Shown: positions 47,134-55,557 of the stretch, piece after piece
How the letters are laid out: the number at the start of each line of letters is the position of its first letter
Position numbering within the stretch: the stretch's first letter is position 1
Assembly: GCA_963738665.1 (NCBI GenBank)
Contig: CAVTXL010000010.1
Location: 124,001-188,000 of the forward strand
Source of the DNA: JABDGM01 sp963738665
Lineage (GTDB): Bacteria; Planctomycetota; Planctomycetia; Pirellulales; Lacipirellulaceae
Direction: 5' to 3'
DNA length: 64,000 nucleotides
Translations under genes and position numbers: made by a program
Notes under the pieces: model-generated
Told to the model about the DNA's origin: nothing
The model's input: only the letters and a program-made list of their open reading frames with translations
The model's database searches: none

Positions 47134-49490
47134 ATGGCCAATCACGAGCGGGATCGCGAAGCGGGAAGCGTTTTGGCGTGGCGTGCTGAAGCGGCAGGCG
47201 GCGAGCGGGCTGTCGCGTGCGGGCGTTCTGCCGGCGGGAGAGGCTCACGGAGGCGTCGTTCTACGCCTGGCGGCGGACGATCGAGCAGCGGGACACGTGA
47301 AGCGCATGCCGGTCAAAGCGTTCGAGGCGGCCGGCGTTCTTGCCGGTGGTGGTCGATGACGACCGTCGCGCCGTGGCACGGCGATCGTGATCGAACTGGC
47401 CGGCGGCCGCGTGCTGCGACTGCCCGAGTCGATCCGCCGGAGCGGCTGGCGGCGTTGGTCCACGCCCTCGAAGCGAGGGTCGTGCGATGATCGCCGCCGA
47501 CCTGCGGGACGTGCAGGTCTGGGTGGCCACGACGCCGGTCGACATGCGGAAGAGTCTTCGACGGGCTGGCCGAAGTGGTCCGCATCGTTCCTCGGCCGCG
47601 ATCCGCTCTCGGGCAGCCTGTTCGTGTTCCGCAACAAGGGCGGGCATCTGGTGAAGATTCTGTGGTGGGACCGCGACGGGCTGGCGATCTACTACAAGCG
47701 GCTGGAGCGGGGCGAGTTTCAGTTCCCACGCTCGCAGCGAGACGGCGGTCGAGATCACCAGCGACCAGCTGTTGCGGCTGCTTGTCGGGCCTGACGTCGT
47801 CGGCCGGCGAAGCGCGTGAAAACTTTTTCCGAATCTCGTCATTGCTGTTGCGCGATCGGAAGATGCTCGTTACAACGGGCCGCATGACGCTTGCGATCGA
47901 CGAATTGCCGAACGATGTCGCTGCACTCAAGCGGTTGATTCGTTGAACGCAACGCCGACGCGACGCGCTCATCGCCGCATCAGGAAGAAGCGGCCGGCAG
48001 CTGAAGGCCGAGCAGCAAGCGGCATCGACGCGGCGGTGAAGGCGGCGGTCGCCGCGATCCTGCGTCGCTACTACGGCCCGCGGAGCGAGCGGTTCGACCC
48101 GCGGCAACTGCTGCTTGTTCGGCCAGCGGATCGACCAGTTGCCGCTCGACGAGGCGAGCATTGCCGAGGAAGCGGGCGAGCCGCTCGTCACCCGCCGCGT
48201 CAAGAACCGCGACACAGCACGGCCGGCAGCAGTTGCCCGAGCACTGGAGCGGATCGAGATCGAGCACGACCTGGACGACAAGGCCTGCCCGGCGTGCGGG
48301 CAGCGAGCGCTGCCGGATCGGCGACGAAGTCAGCGAGCAGCTGGAATACTTCCCGGCCAGCTTCAAGGTCCTGAAGCACATTCGCCACAAGTACGCCTGC
48401 GCGAAGTGCGACCACGACGGCTACAACCCGAACATCGCCACGGCCGCGAAGCCGCCGCAGCCGATCGACAAGGGGCTGCCCGGGCCGAGCCTGTTGGCCT
48501 ACGTCGTCGATGAGCAAGCTGGGCGATCACCTGCCGCTGTACCGGCTGGAACGCATCTTCGAGCGGCAGCAGGTGCATGTCGCCCGCAGCACGATGTGCG
48601 CGTGGATGCGGTGTGCCGGCGAGTTGGTCGAAGCCGCTGGTCGAGTTGATGACCGAGCGGGTTCGGCAGTCGCAGGTGATTCACACCGACGACACGACCG
48701 TGCCGATCCAATCGCCCGGCGCCAAGCAGTGCCGCAAGGGCCGCATCTGGTGCTACCTGGGCGACGAGGCCAATCCGTACACCGTCTACGACTACACGCC
48801 GAGCCGATCCCGCGACGGCCCGGCCAAGTGGCTGGCGGGTTTCACGGGTTACTTGCAAGCGGACGCCTACGGCGGTTACGACGGCATCTTCCAGGCGGCA
48901 AGCGTGACGGAAGTCGCCTGCTGGGCCCATGCGCGGCGGAAGTTCTACGATGCGCAGGACTCCGACGAGCAGCGGGCCGCGCAGATGCTGGCGCTGATCG
49001 GCCGAGTTGTACGCCGATCGAGCGCGAAGCGAAGGATGCCGACGACGCGGCGCGGCTCGCACTGCGCCAAGAGCGGAGCGTGCCGGTGCTCGACGCGCAT
49101 CAAGACGTGGCTCGACGCCGAGCAAGAAGTCGTGCTGCCGCGCAGCCCGATGGCCGCGGCGATCACCTACGCCCAGAACCAGTGGCAGGCGCTCGACGAC
49201 GTACGCGACGCAAGGCTTCCTGAACATCGACAACAACGCCAGCGAGCGGGCGCTGAAGCGGGTGGCCATCGGCCGCAAGAACTGGCTCTTCGCCGGCCAC
49301 GACGCCGCGGCCGAGAACCACGCCCGGCTGTGGTCGCTGATCGCCAGCGCCGAACGCCACGCCGTCGATCCGCAGCGCTACCTCACCAGCGTGCTGGCCA
49401 AGATCGGCCAGACGCCGCCGGGAACTGGAGCAGTTCCTGCCCGACGTGTGGAAAGCCGAGGATGCCGGCGAGCCGCTGCCCGCGGCTTAA
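47134..49490 (+). mobile_element. IS66-family insertion sequence, all three genes frameshifted
   Basis: Three IS66 genes in order. Orf1, a helix-turn-helix protein, from 47134 (MANHERDR, then FWRGVLKRQAASGLS). TnpB at about 47487-47818 (VQVWVATTPVDMRKS, LVKILWWDRDGLAIYYKRLE). TnpC transposase at about 47860-49490 (YYGPRSERFDPRQLL, QVIHTDDTTVPIQSPG, GYLQADAYGGYDGIF, FLNIDNNASERALKRVAIG). TnpC keeps DDE-type landmarks but is broken many times. Most breaks fit a single extra base, for example near 47217, 47555, 48512, 48633 and 49096. No convincing terminal inverted repeats or target duplication were found, so exact ends are unknown. Confidence 0.9.
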
Positions 49491-49501
49491 TCGCTAGTCG
49501 C

Positions 49502-49693
49502 CTATTCCACTGCGGCCTGCAGGGCTTTCAGCAAACGCCTTGCATCTTCCTTGGTAATCACCACCTCAAGGTCTCCATTGCCTTGCAGCGATAAAGCGAT
49601 CGCGACAGCGTCTTTTGAACGCCGGATGACTGCCAGCCCCTGATCGGCTGTATCAACTTCCTGAAATTGAATTGTCGCTATTTCTTCCATCAT
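49502..49693 (-). CDS. Small protein next to an orphan toxin tail (possible immunity protein)
   Basis: 63 residues, MMEEIATIQFQEVDTADQGL then EVVITKEDARRLLKALQAAV. Two short strands and a helix; no family recognised. It starts 22 bases after the toxin-like fragment on the same strand, the usual place of an immunity gene, but that role is inferred only from position. Confidence 0.5.
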   Translation of the reverse strand: MMEEIATIQFQEVDTADQGLAVIRRSKDAVAIALSLQGNGDLEVVITKEDARRLLKALQAAVE

Positions 49694-49715
49694 TCTCGGC
49701 CCTCATCATATCAGA

Positions 49716-49981
49716 TCAATATCCGGGAATAGGGTCACCTGGCAAATACCGCAAATGCTCGGCCCCCGGCGTATCCAGATGCCAGTGAAGACCACGATGC
49801 CAGTCCGGGGCATTCGGGTGGTACGGGTGCTGTTCCAACGTGATTCTGGACTCACCCAAATCCCAAATTACTTTATTTCGTCCGGGAGTTGTCGCCGTAT
49901 CCGCAATCGCCCGTCCTTCAACACCCAGGAACTCATTCATCTCCGCCGCTGAGGATGGCCAAGTGGGGTTCGCGGAACGGA
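49716..49981 (-). pseudogene. Orphan polymorphic-toxin-like C-terminal fragment
   Basis: An open frame without its own N-terminus: SSAAEMNEFLGVEGRAIADT, KVIWDLGESRITLEQHPYHP, then APDWHRGLHWHLDTPG and the end LPGDPIPGY. The compact, His-rich block before a GDPIP tail resembles C-terminal toxin domains of Rhs/polymorphic toxins that are left as cassettes. It begins exactly at the junction with the interrupted oxidoreductase gene. The toxin class and activity are not recognised. Confidence 0.5.
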
Positions 49982-50206
49982 CACGACCAGTTGCACAAAC
50001 TCTTTGATTCTTACACCGACCGGACAACCGGACACACATGGCGGATGGCTGCATTCGAGGCACCGCTGGGCTTCCTCCGCGGCCTGCAGCACGGTTAGCC
50101 CCAAATTCACTTCGCTAAAACCGTGCTGGCGCAGGTCGATCGACAGCGTCGGCATTGCCTGCCGCGGCAGTTTCACGCGTTGCTTGGGTGAGAGCCGGGT
50201 ATTCAT
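49982..50206 (-). pseudogene. SudA/NfnB/GltD-type oxidoreductase, N-terminal part split off by the insertion
   Basis: MNTRLSPKQRVKLPRQAMPT, FSEVNLGLTVLQAAEEAQRC and LECSHPPCVSGCPVGVRIKE match the N-terminal Fe-S domain of GltD-like proteins (CxxCxxPxC...CP). The frame leaves the family after VQLVV at 49982, where the insert begins; the continuation DGNYLGAAAKI is at 47094. The ATG overlaps the stop of the upstream NfnA/SudB gene. Confidence 0.85.
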
Positions 50207-51103
50207 GGTCTGCGAGCCAGCTCGACGCGCCGCTGCATCAGGCGACACTGTGCTTCAATGCGTGCCAAATCGAACACTCGATCGAGGTCATAACGCTTCT
50301 GGGCATCGAGCTCGGCGGCTTGGTAGGCCGAATTTCGCTGGGCGAGCATGTCGAAGTCGACTTGATGCGCGTCAAACTCGGGCCCGTCGACGCAGGCAAA
50401 ACGAGCGTGGCCCCCGACGAGCACACGACAACCGCCGCACATGCCGGTGCCATCGACCATAATCGAATTCAGGCTGACCGCCGTGGGAATTCGACTTGGG
50501 CGAGTGACTTCCGCGACGCCGCGCATCATCCCGATCGGACCGACCGCCAGGACAAAGTCGATTTGTGGCGGCTGTTGCAGCAAATCTTGCAGCTTTTGCG
50601 TCACAACGCCCTTTCCGCCGTAACTGCCGTCGTCCGTCACGATGAACAACTCATCGCTTGCTTGCTGCAACTCCTTTTCGAGAATGATCAACGAGCGATC
50701 GCGAGCGCCGAGGATCGTCAAGACTCGATTGCCGATGAGCTGGAGTGCTTTGGCGATCGGCCAGACGATCGCCGCGCCGACGCCGCCGGCCAGGACGACG
50801 ACCGTCCCATAGCGTCGAACCGGCGAGGGATTCCCCAACGGGCCGGCCACGTCCAGCACAAATTGCCCAGCCTCAAGTGAATTGAGCAATTGCGTCGTTT
50901 TGCCGACGCCCTGGACAATGAGTCGCGATTGTCCCCCCCGGCCGGTCACTGGCGGCGATCGTCAACGGGATCCGCTCGCCGTGGTCGTGGACGCGGATGA
51001 TTACGAATTGGCCCGGTTGTTGCTTGCGTGCAATGCGCTGGGCCCGCACGTCCAACCGGCGAACGTTGGGGGCGAGCCAGCGAGTTGCAGTAATTTCGAA
51101 CAT
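50203..51103 (-). CDS. NfnA/SudB-type FAD/NAD(P)-binding subunit (ferredoxin:NADP oxidoreductase), one frameshift
   Basis: MFEITATRWLAPNVRRLDVR and QPGQFVIIRVHDHGERIPLT form the FAD-binding barrel. After a seven-C run at 50933-50939, which needs one base fewer, the frame continues SRLIVQGVGKTTQLLNSLEA, TVVVLAGGVGAAIVWPIAKA and, near the C-terminus, GTGMCGGCRVLVGGHARFAC with the [2Fe-2S] cysteines. Repaired length is 299 residues. With the split SudA/NfnB gene downstream this is the electron-bifurcating NfnAB or sulfide dehydrogenase pair. It is divergent from the hydrogenase operon. Confidence 0.86.
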
Positions 51104-51249
51104 TGCAGATACTTTCCTGCACGACATCAATGCAAGGCCCGTGCCGCATGCTTGGTCCTCATGTGTGGCTGTGAATCACATGTTTTCGCGATCAAAGTGC
51201 GGGGCGAGCCTTGGCGCTGGATTAGTTCGCGAAATTCGCACGCGCCAGT

Positions 51250-51265
51250 TGTGCGAATTCGCACA
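51250..51265. promoter_or_regulatory. Perfect 16-base palindrome, Crp/FNR-like operator candidate
   Basis: TGTGCGAATTCGCACA is exactly symmetric and close to the Crp pattern TGTGA-N6-TCACA. It sits in the 460-base gap between the divergent NfnA gene and the hydrogenase operon. A half-related sequence, TGTGCGAATCCGC, occurs near 57059 after hydA. Confidence 0.5.
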
Positions 51266-51429
51266 TCGAACGTCCATTTTCACAATGCGTTATTTTGGTC
51301 GCCGTATTCAAGGCAGCTTCAAGGTAGCCCGTTGAAATAGAGGACAGGCACGCTCACGGCAACGTAGTTTCACGACATTTTTCGCAATCGGACCGCAAGA
51401 TAAGTGGAACCGCTGAATGCAGTATGCGG

Positions 51430-51487
51430 TAGGACGGACAATCTTGCGCGTCTTCAAGCCATGCGACGGACAGGATTGTCCGTCCTA
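51430..51487. repeat. Long copy of the GGACGGAC palindromic repeat
   Basis: TAGGACGGACAATCTTG (51430-51446) and CAGGATTGTCCGTCCTA (51471-51487) pair at 16 of 17 positions around a 24-base loop. It lies just upstream of the hydrogenase operon promoter region. Confidence 0.65.
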
Positions 51488-51513
51488 CAACCCAAATCAT
51501 TCCGCCGGTCGAC

Positions 51514-51542
51514 TTAGCCCCATTTTTCAACGCGCTTATAAT
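51514..51542 (+). promoter_or_regulatory. Candidate -10/-35 upstream of the hydrogenase operon
   Basis: An exact TATAAT (51537-51542) lies 21 bases before the ATG at 51564. The -35 position (TTAGCC, 17-base spacer) matches only three of six, which would suit an activator-dependent promoter. Confidence 0.35.
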
Positions 51543-51563
51543 CAGCAATTGCAGACAAGCCGT

Positions 51564-52063
51564 ATGCGTCTCGGAACAAGAGTTGTTGGCATTGGCAGTC
51601 CCCATGGTGACGATCGATTGGGCTGGTTCGCGGCAGAGCGATTGCGACAGCGCGCGAACTTGGCGCGGAAGTGTTAATTATCGGCGATACTTCAGATTTG
51701 ATCGAGCACCTGGATGGATGCGAGCGGCTGATCGTGATCGATGCCTGTGTAAGCGTCGACGGTCCCCGAATTGTGAAGAGGCTGAAATGGCCGGATGCGT
51801 CCCTTTGCAGCCGCAGCGCGGCCTCCACCCACGGACTCAGTTTGGTGGACGTGCTGCGGCTGGCTGAACAACTGGGCCGTTTGCCGCGCGAAGTTGTGTT
51901 GTTCGCTGTTGGGGGAGTAGGTTATGGGCCCGGGGAATCTCTGAGCCGCGCCGTGCAAGCCGGTTTGGATCCGCTTGAGAGGCTAGTCCTGGCCGAATTG
52001 ACGCGGCGGCCGATTCCGCAGGTAGTGCAACGTGTCAATGCTTGCGCGGAAGGCGAACCGTAG
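51564..52063 (+). CDS. Hydrogenase maturation protease (HycI/HyaD family), one frameshift
   Basis: Cleaves the C-terminal tail of the [NiFe] large subunit after nickel insertion. MRLGTRVVGIGSPHGDDRLG carries the family's Gly-x-Gly-Asp-Asp with the Ni-binding Asp. LIVIDACVSVDGPRI and SAASTHGLSLVDVLRLAEQL carry the second acid and the His. One added G near 51665 joins ANLGAEVLIIGDTSDLIEHL. Repaired length is 166 residues. It opens the hydrogenase operon. Confidence 0.86.
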
Positions 52064-52151
52064 TGGTAAACTTAAGCCGCCGAGTCCGGCCTTCCGCTGG
52101 GTGCCCTGGGAGCTGGTGTTGGAAAGCGTGACGTTGGAGGTTGACAAAGTC

Positions 52152-52628
52152 ATGACCGCCCCTTGTCAGGTCGATGCATTGCGTGGGATCGAGTTCTTGC
52201 GCGGTCTCTCGGAGGGACAACTATTCGAAATCGCGGCCTTGTCCCAAGTGGAAGTGTTTCCCAGCGGACACGCGATCTTCCGCGAAGGCGCCGAGGCAAC
52301 CGACGCCTACCTGGTTTCGCAAGGAAGCGTCTCCCTGGAGGTATGCGGACCAGGCACCGGCTGTCGCCGCATCATGACGATCTGCGCTGGTGAGCTACTC
52401 GGCTGGTCGCCGCTTTTGGAACAAGGCCGGTTGACGGCAACGGCCCGCGCGTTGGCGCCGACGACGGCCATCCGCCTGCCGGCGGCGCCCGTCCTTGCGC
52501 TATGCCAGCGGGATTCGCAATTGGGCTTCGAGTTGATGCGGCGCATCGCTTTGGCCATGTCGAAGCGGCTGAGTGCCGCCCGGCTACAACTGCTCGACAT
52601 TTTTGGCGCGGAGACGGCCCAGCAATGA
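52152..52628 (+). CDS. Cyclic-nucleotide-binding-domain protein without DNA-binding domain
   Basis: 158 residues. FLRGLSEGQLFEIAALSQVE, FPSGHAIFREGAEATDAYLV and GELLGWSPLLEQGRLTATAR form a complete Crp-like beta-roll. The phosphate-binding stretch is GELLGWS rather than GExAL. The protein stops after the long helix (LMRRIALAMSKRLSAARLQL), with no winged helix. Such short proteins sit in group 3b hydrogenase operons. The gene overlaps hydB by four bases. Confidence 0.85.
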   Translation: MTAPCQVDALRGIEFLRGLSEGQLFEIAALSQVEVFPSGHAIFREGAEATDAYLVSQGSVSLEVCGPGTGCRRIMTICAGELLGWSPLLEQGRLTATARALAPTTAIRLPAAPVLALCQRDSQLGFELMRRIALAMSKRLSAARLQLLDIFGAETAQQ

Positions 52629-53793
52629 ACACGGATGGAAGGGTTGCGAACCGATTTGTTAGCATCGAAAAGCCCGAGCTGCAGGCGATCATCGACGCGC
52701 TGCGGTCACGCGGCTATCGCACGATTGGGCCACGCGTGGCCGACGCGGCGATTGTGTATGACGACTTGGCTTCAATCGACGAGCTGCCGCGGGGGGTCGT
52801 TGATCGCCAGGACGGCGCTACGTACCGGTTGGAGCGGTCGGCTGACGCCGGGTGGTTCGACTACGTCGTCGGCCCTCATTCGCTCAAGAATTTCATTTTT
52901 TCGCCGCGCGAGGTGCTGCTGGAGCTGCAGCGGGACGAGGGGAGCTGGCAGGTCTCAAGTCCGAAACGACCGCAGCAGCCGCTGGCGGCGATTGGCGTCC
53001 GCTCGTGTGATTTGCACGCGCTGGCGGTGCAAGACCGGGTGTTCCTTGGCAGCCCCTACGTCGACTCTGCCTATCAGTCGCGCCGCAAAGGACTGTTTAT
53101 CGTGGCCGTGAATTGCCGCAGAGCGGCAGCGACGTGTTTTTGTCACAGCATGAACACGGGCCCGGCCTGCACGTTCGGATTCGATCTTGCGCTGACGGAG
53201 CTTGACGATCGGTTCATCATTGAAGTGGCCAGTGAACGGGGCAGCGATGTGATCGGCGCCGTCAAGCCAACCCCGTGCTCGCCAGACGAAATCGAAGCCT
53301 ATCATGCGCTGCCGACTGCGCTGCGGCAACGAATGGAAGCTCGGTCAGATCGGCATCAGCCGGCGGCGCCGGAGAGCCGGCCGGACGGTTTCTCGATACG
53401 ACGGACATCCGAGATCTGTTGATGCACAATCTCGAGCATCCGCGCTGGGCGGAGGTGGCCGAGCGGTGCCTGTCGTGTGCCAATTGCACGATGGTGTGTC
53501 CGACGTGCTTCTGCAGCAGCGTCGAGGAGGTGAGCGACCTCAGTGGTGAGCACGTCAAGCGCGAGCGCTCGTGGGCATCGTGTTTCACGGCCGAGCACAC
53601 GATGATGAGCGCCGGCGCCGTTCGGAAGACAACGCGCTCGCGCTACCGTCAATGGTTGACGCACAAATTGGCAACTTGGATCGATCAATTTGATACGTCG
53701 GGCTGCATCGGTTGCGGCCGGTGCATCACTTGGTGCCCCGTCGGCATCGACCTGACTGAGGAAGTTGCGGCCATTCGGAGTACTCAGCGATGA
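52625..53793 (+). CDS. hydB: Group 3b [NiFe] hydrogenase beta subunit, 4Fe-4S protein, one frameshift
   Basis: An electron-transfer subunit of cytosolic sulfhydrogenase-type enzymes. It reads AIIDALRSRGYRTIGPRVAD, FDYVVGPHSLKNFIFSPREV and AAIGVRSCDLHALAVQDRVF. After one missing base between 53330 and 53390 it continues RFLDTTDIRDLLMHNLEHPR, CLSCANCTMVCPTCFC and GCIGCGRCITWCPVGIDLT, two ferredoxin-type [4Fe-4S] motifs. Repaired length is 389 residues. The start overlaps the preceding gene and the stop overlaps hydG (ATGA). Confidence 0.92.
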
Positions 53794-54649
53794 ATGCCGC
53801 GCTGTCGTCAGCTTCGCCGCAAGTCGATCCCTGGTTGCCGCTGCCAACCCGCATTTACCGCATCACGCCAGAGATTCTGGGCACGGCGACGTACGAGCTC
53901 CAGTTTGTCGACGCCGCGCATACAAACCGTTACGGCTTTTTGCCCGGGCAGTTCAACATGCTCTATCTGCCCGGCTATGGAGAATCGGCGATTTCAATCA
54001 GCTCCGACGCCGAGCGGCCAGGTTCCCTTAGCCACACGGTGCGCGTCGTCGGCAATGTCACCGGCGCACTGGCCCGCTGCCGCGTTGGCGATGAAATCCT
54101 GCTGCGGGGGCCGTTCGGCTCGGCTTGGCCCGTCGGCGAGTGCCAAGGGCGAGACGTGGTGATCGCGGCGGGCGGAATCGGCCTCGCGCCGCTGCGCCCG
54201 GTGATCTATTACCTGTTAAGTCATCGCGCCGAATTTGGCCACGTCCGTTTGCTTTATGGCGCGCGTACCCCATCATCGCTCTTGTATCGTGACGAGTTCG
54301 ATGCCTGGACCCGCGGTGGAATCGAGGTCGAAGTTACGGTCGACGCCGCCGAACCAGATTGGCAGGGGAACATCGGCGTGGTCCCGATGCTGCTTCATCG
54401 GTGCCTAGTGGAGACCGCGAACACGCGGGTATTGACCTGCGGGCCGGAAATCATGATGCGTTTTGCGATCCTTGAAGCCTTGGCCCGCGGCGTAGCGGCC
54501 GAACATGTGTACCTGTCGATGGAACGCAACATGAATTCGCGCTCGGCTTCTGCGGGCATTGCCAACTTGGGCCGGCGTTTATTTGCAAAGATGGCCCAGT
54601 GTTCAGCTACGCGCAAATGGAGCCGTATTTGCACTTCGAGGACTTGTAG
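53790..54649 (+). CDS. hydG: Group 3b [NiFe] hydrogenase gamma subunit, FAD/NAD(P)-binding, one frameshift
   Basis: Passes electrons between NAD(P)H and the Fe-S subunits. GFLPGQFNMLYLPGYGESAI and ISISSDAE form the FAD site. DVVIAAGGIGLAPLRPVIYY is the nucleotide loop, and TRVLTCGPEIMMRFAILEAL with YLSMERNMN leads to the C-terminal cysteines. One added G near 54534 restores CALGFCGHCQLGPAFICKDG and the end MEPYLHFEDL at 54649. Repaired length is 286 residues. Confidence 0.93.
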
Positions 54650-54713
54650 ACCGTGCGGCCCTAGCCGGCGCAGCCAACACAACGTCTCTTACGCACAGCA
54701 AGCTCTTTCCGCG

Positions 54714-55493
54714 ATGGCAAATCCACCGAAACTCGCCGTGTTCAAGTTTGCCTCTTGCGACGGCTGTCAACTGTCGCTACTCGATTGCGAAGACGAGCTG
54801 CTCGCCGTTGCCGGGGCAGTCGAGATTGCCTACTTCCTGGAAGCGCGGACGCAGACCATAGGCGGGCCGTACGATGTCGGCCTCGTGGAAGGTTCGGTCA
54901 CAACGCCGCACGATGCGGAGCGGATTCGAGAGGTTCGTGCCCAGTGCAAGTATCTGGTGACGATCGGCGCCTGCGCGACGGCCGGCGGCATCCAGGCCTT
55001 GCGCAATTGGGCGAACATCGACGACTTCATCGGCCAGGTGTACGCTCACCCCAGTTACATCGAGACGCTGCGGACCAGCACGCCAATCACCGACCACGTG
55101 GCGGTCGATTTCGAGCTGCGGGGCTGCCCGATCAGCCGGCCGCAGTTGTTGAAACTAGTGACTGCGCTCGTGCAGGGACATCGTCCGCGATTGCCGTCGT
55201 ACAGCGTTTGTGTCGAATGCAAGCGCCGCCAGGTCGTGTGCGTGGCGGTCGCGCAAGGTATCGCTTGCCTGGGGCCGGTGACGCAAGCTGGCTGCGAACC
55301 GCTTTGTCCCTCATTCAACCGTGAATGCTTCGGCTGTCACGGTCCCAAGGAGCAGCCGAATCTCGTCAGCTTGACCGGCTACTATTCAGAACGGGGCGCG
55401 GACAAGGGCCATTTGATGCGGCTGGTGCGGAATTTCAACAGCTTTGCACCGGCGTTTCAAGAGGCGAGCAATCTTTTGGAAAACGGCAAGTAG
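54714..55493 (+). CDS. hydD: Group 3b [NiFe] hydrogenase small (delta) subunit
   Basis: 259 residues, intact. KFASCDGCQLSLLDCEDELL holds the proximal-cluster CxxC, VTIGACATAGGIQALRNWAN the third Cys and FELRGCPISRPQLLKLVTAL the fourth. The cluster region CVECKRR through PLCPSFNRECFGCHGP serves the distal clusters. It has no Tat signal, as expected for a cytosolic group 3 enzyme. It follows hydG by 64 bases. Confidence 0.94.
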   Translation: MANPPKLAVFKFASCDGCQLSLLDCEDELLAVAGAVEIAYFLEARTQTIGGPYDVGLVEGSVTTPHDAERIREVRAQCKYLVTIGACATAGGIQALRNWANIDDFIGQVYAHPSYIETLRTSTPITDHVAVDFELRGCPISRPQLLKLVTALVQGHRPRLPSYSVCVECKRRQVVCVAVAQGIACLGPVTQAGCEPLCPSFNRECFGCHGPKEQPNLVSLTGYYSERGADKGHLMRLVRNFNSFAPAFQEASNLLENGK

Positions 55494-55557
55494 CACATTC
55501 TCGCAGCAGAGCATTGCCGCAGCACAGCAAAAGGCAGTGACATCGGAGGGGTGAAGC

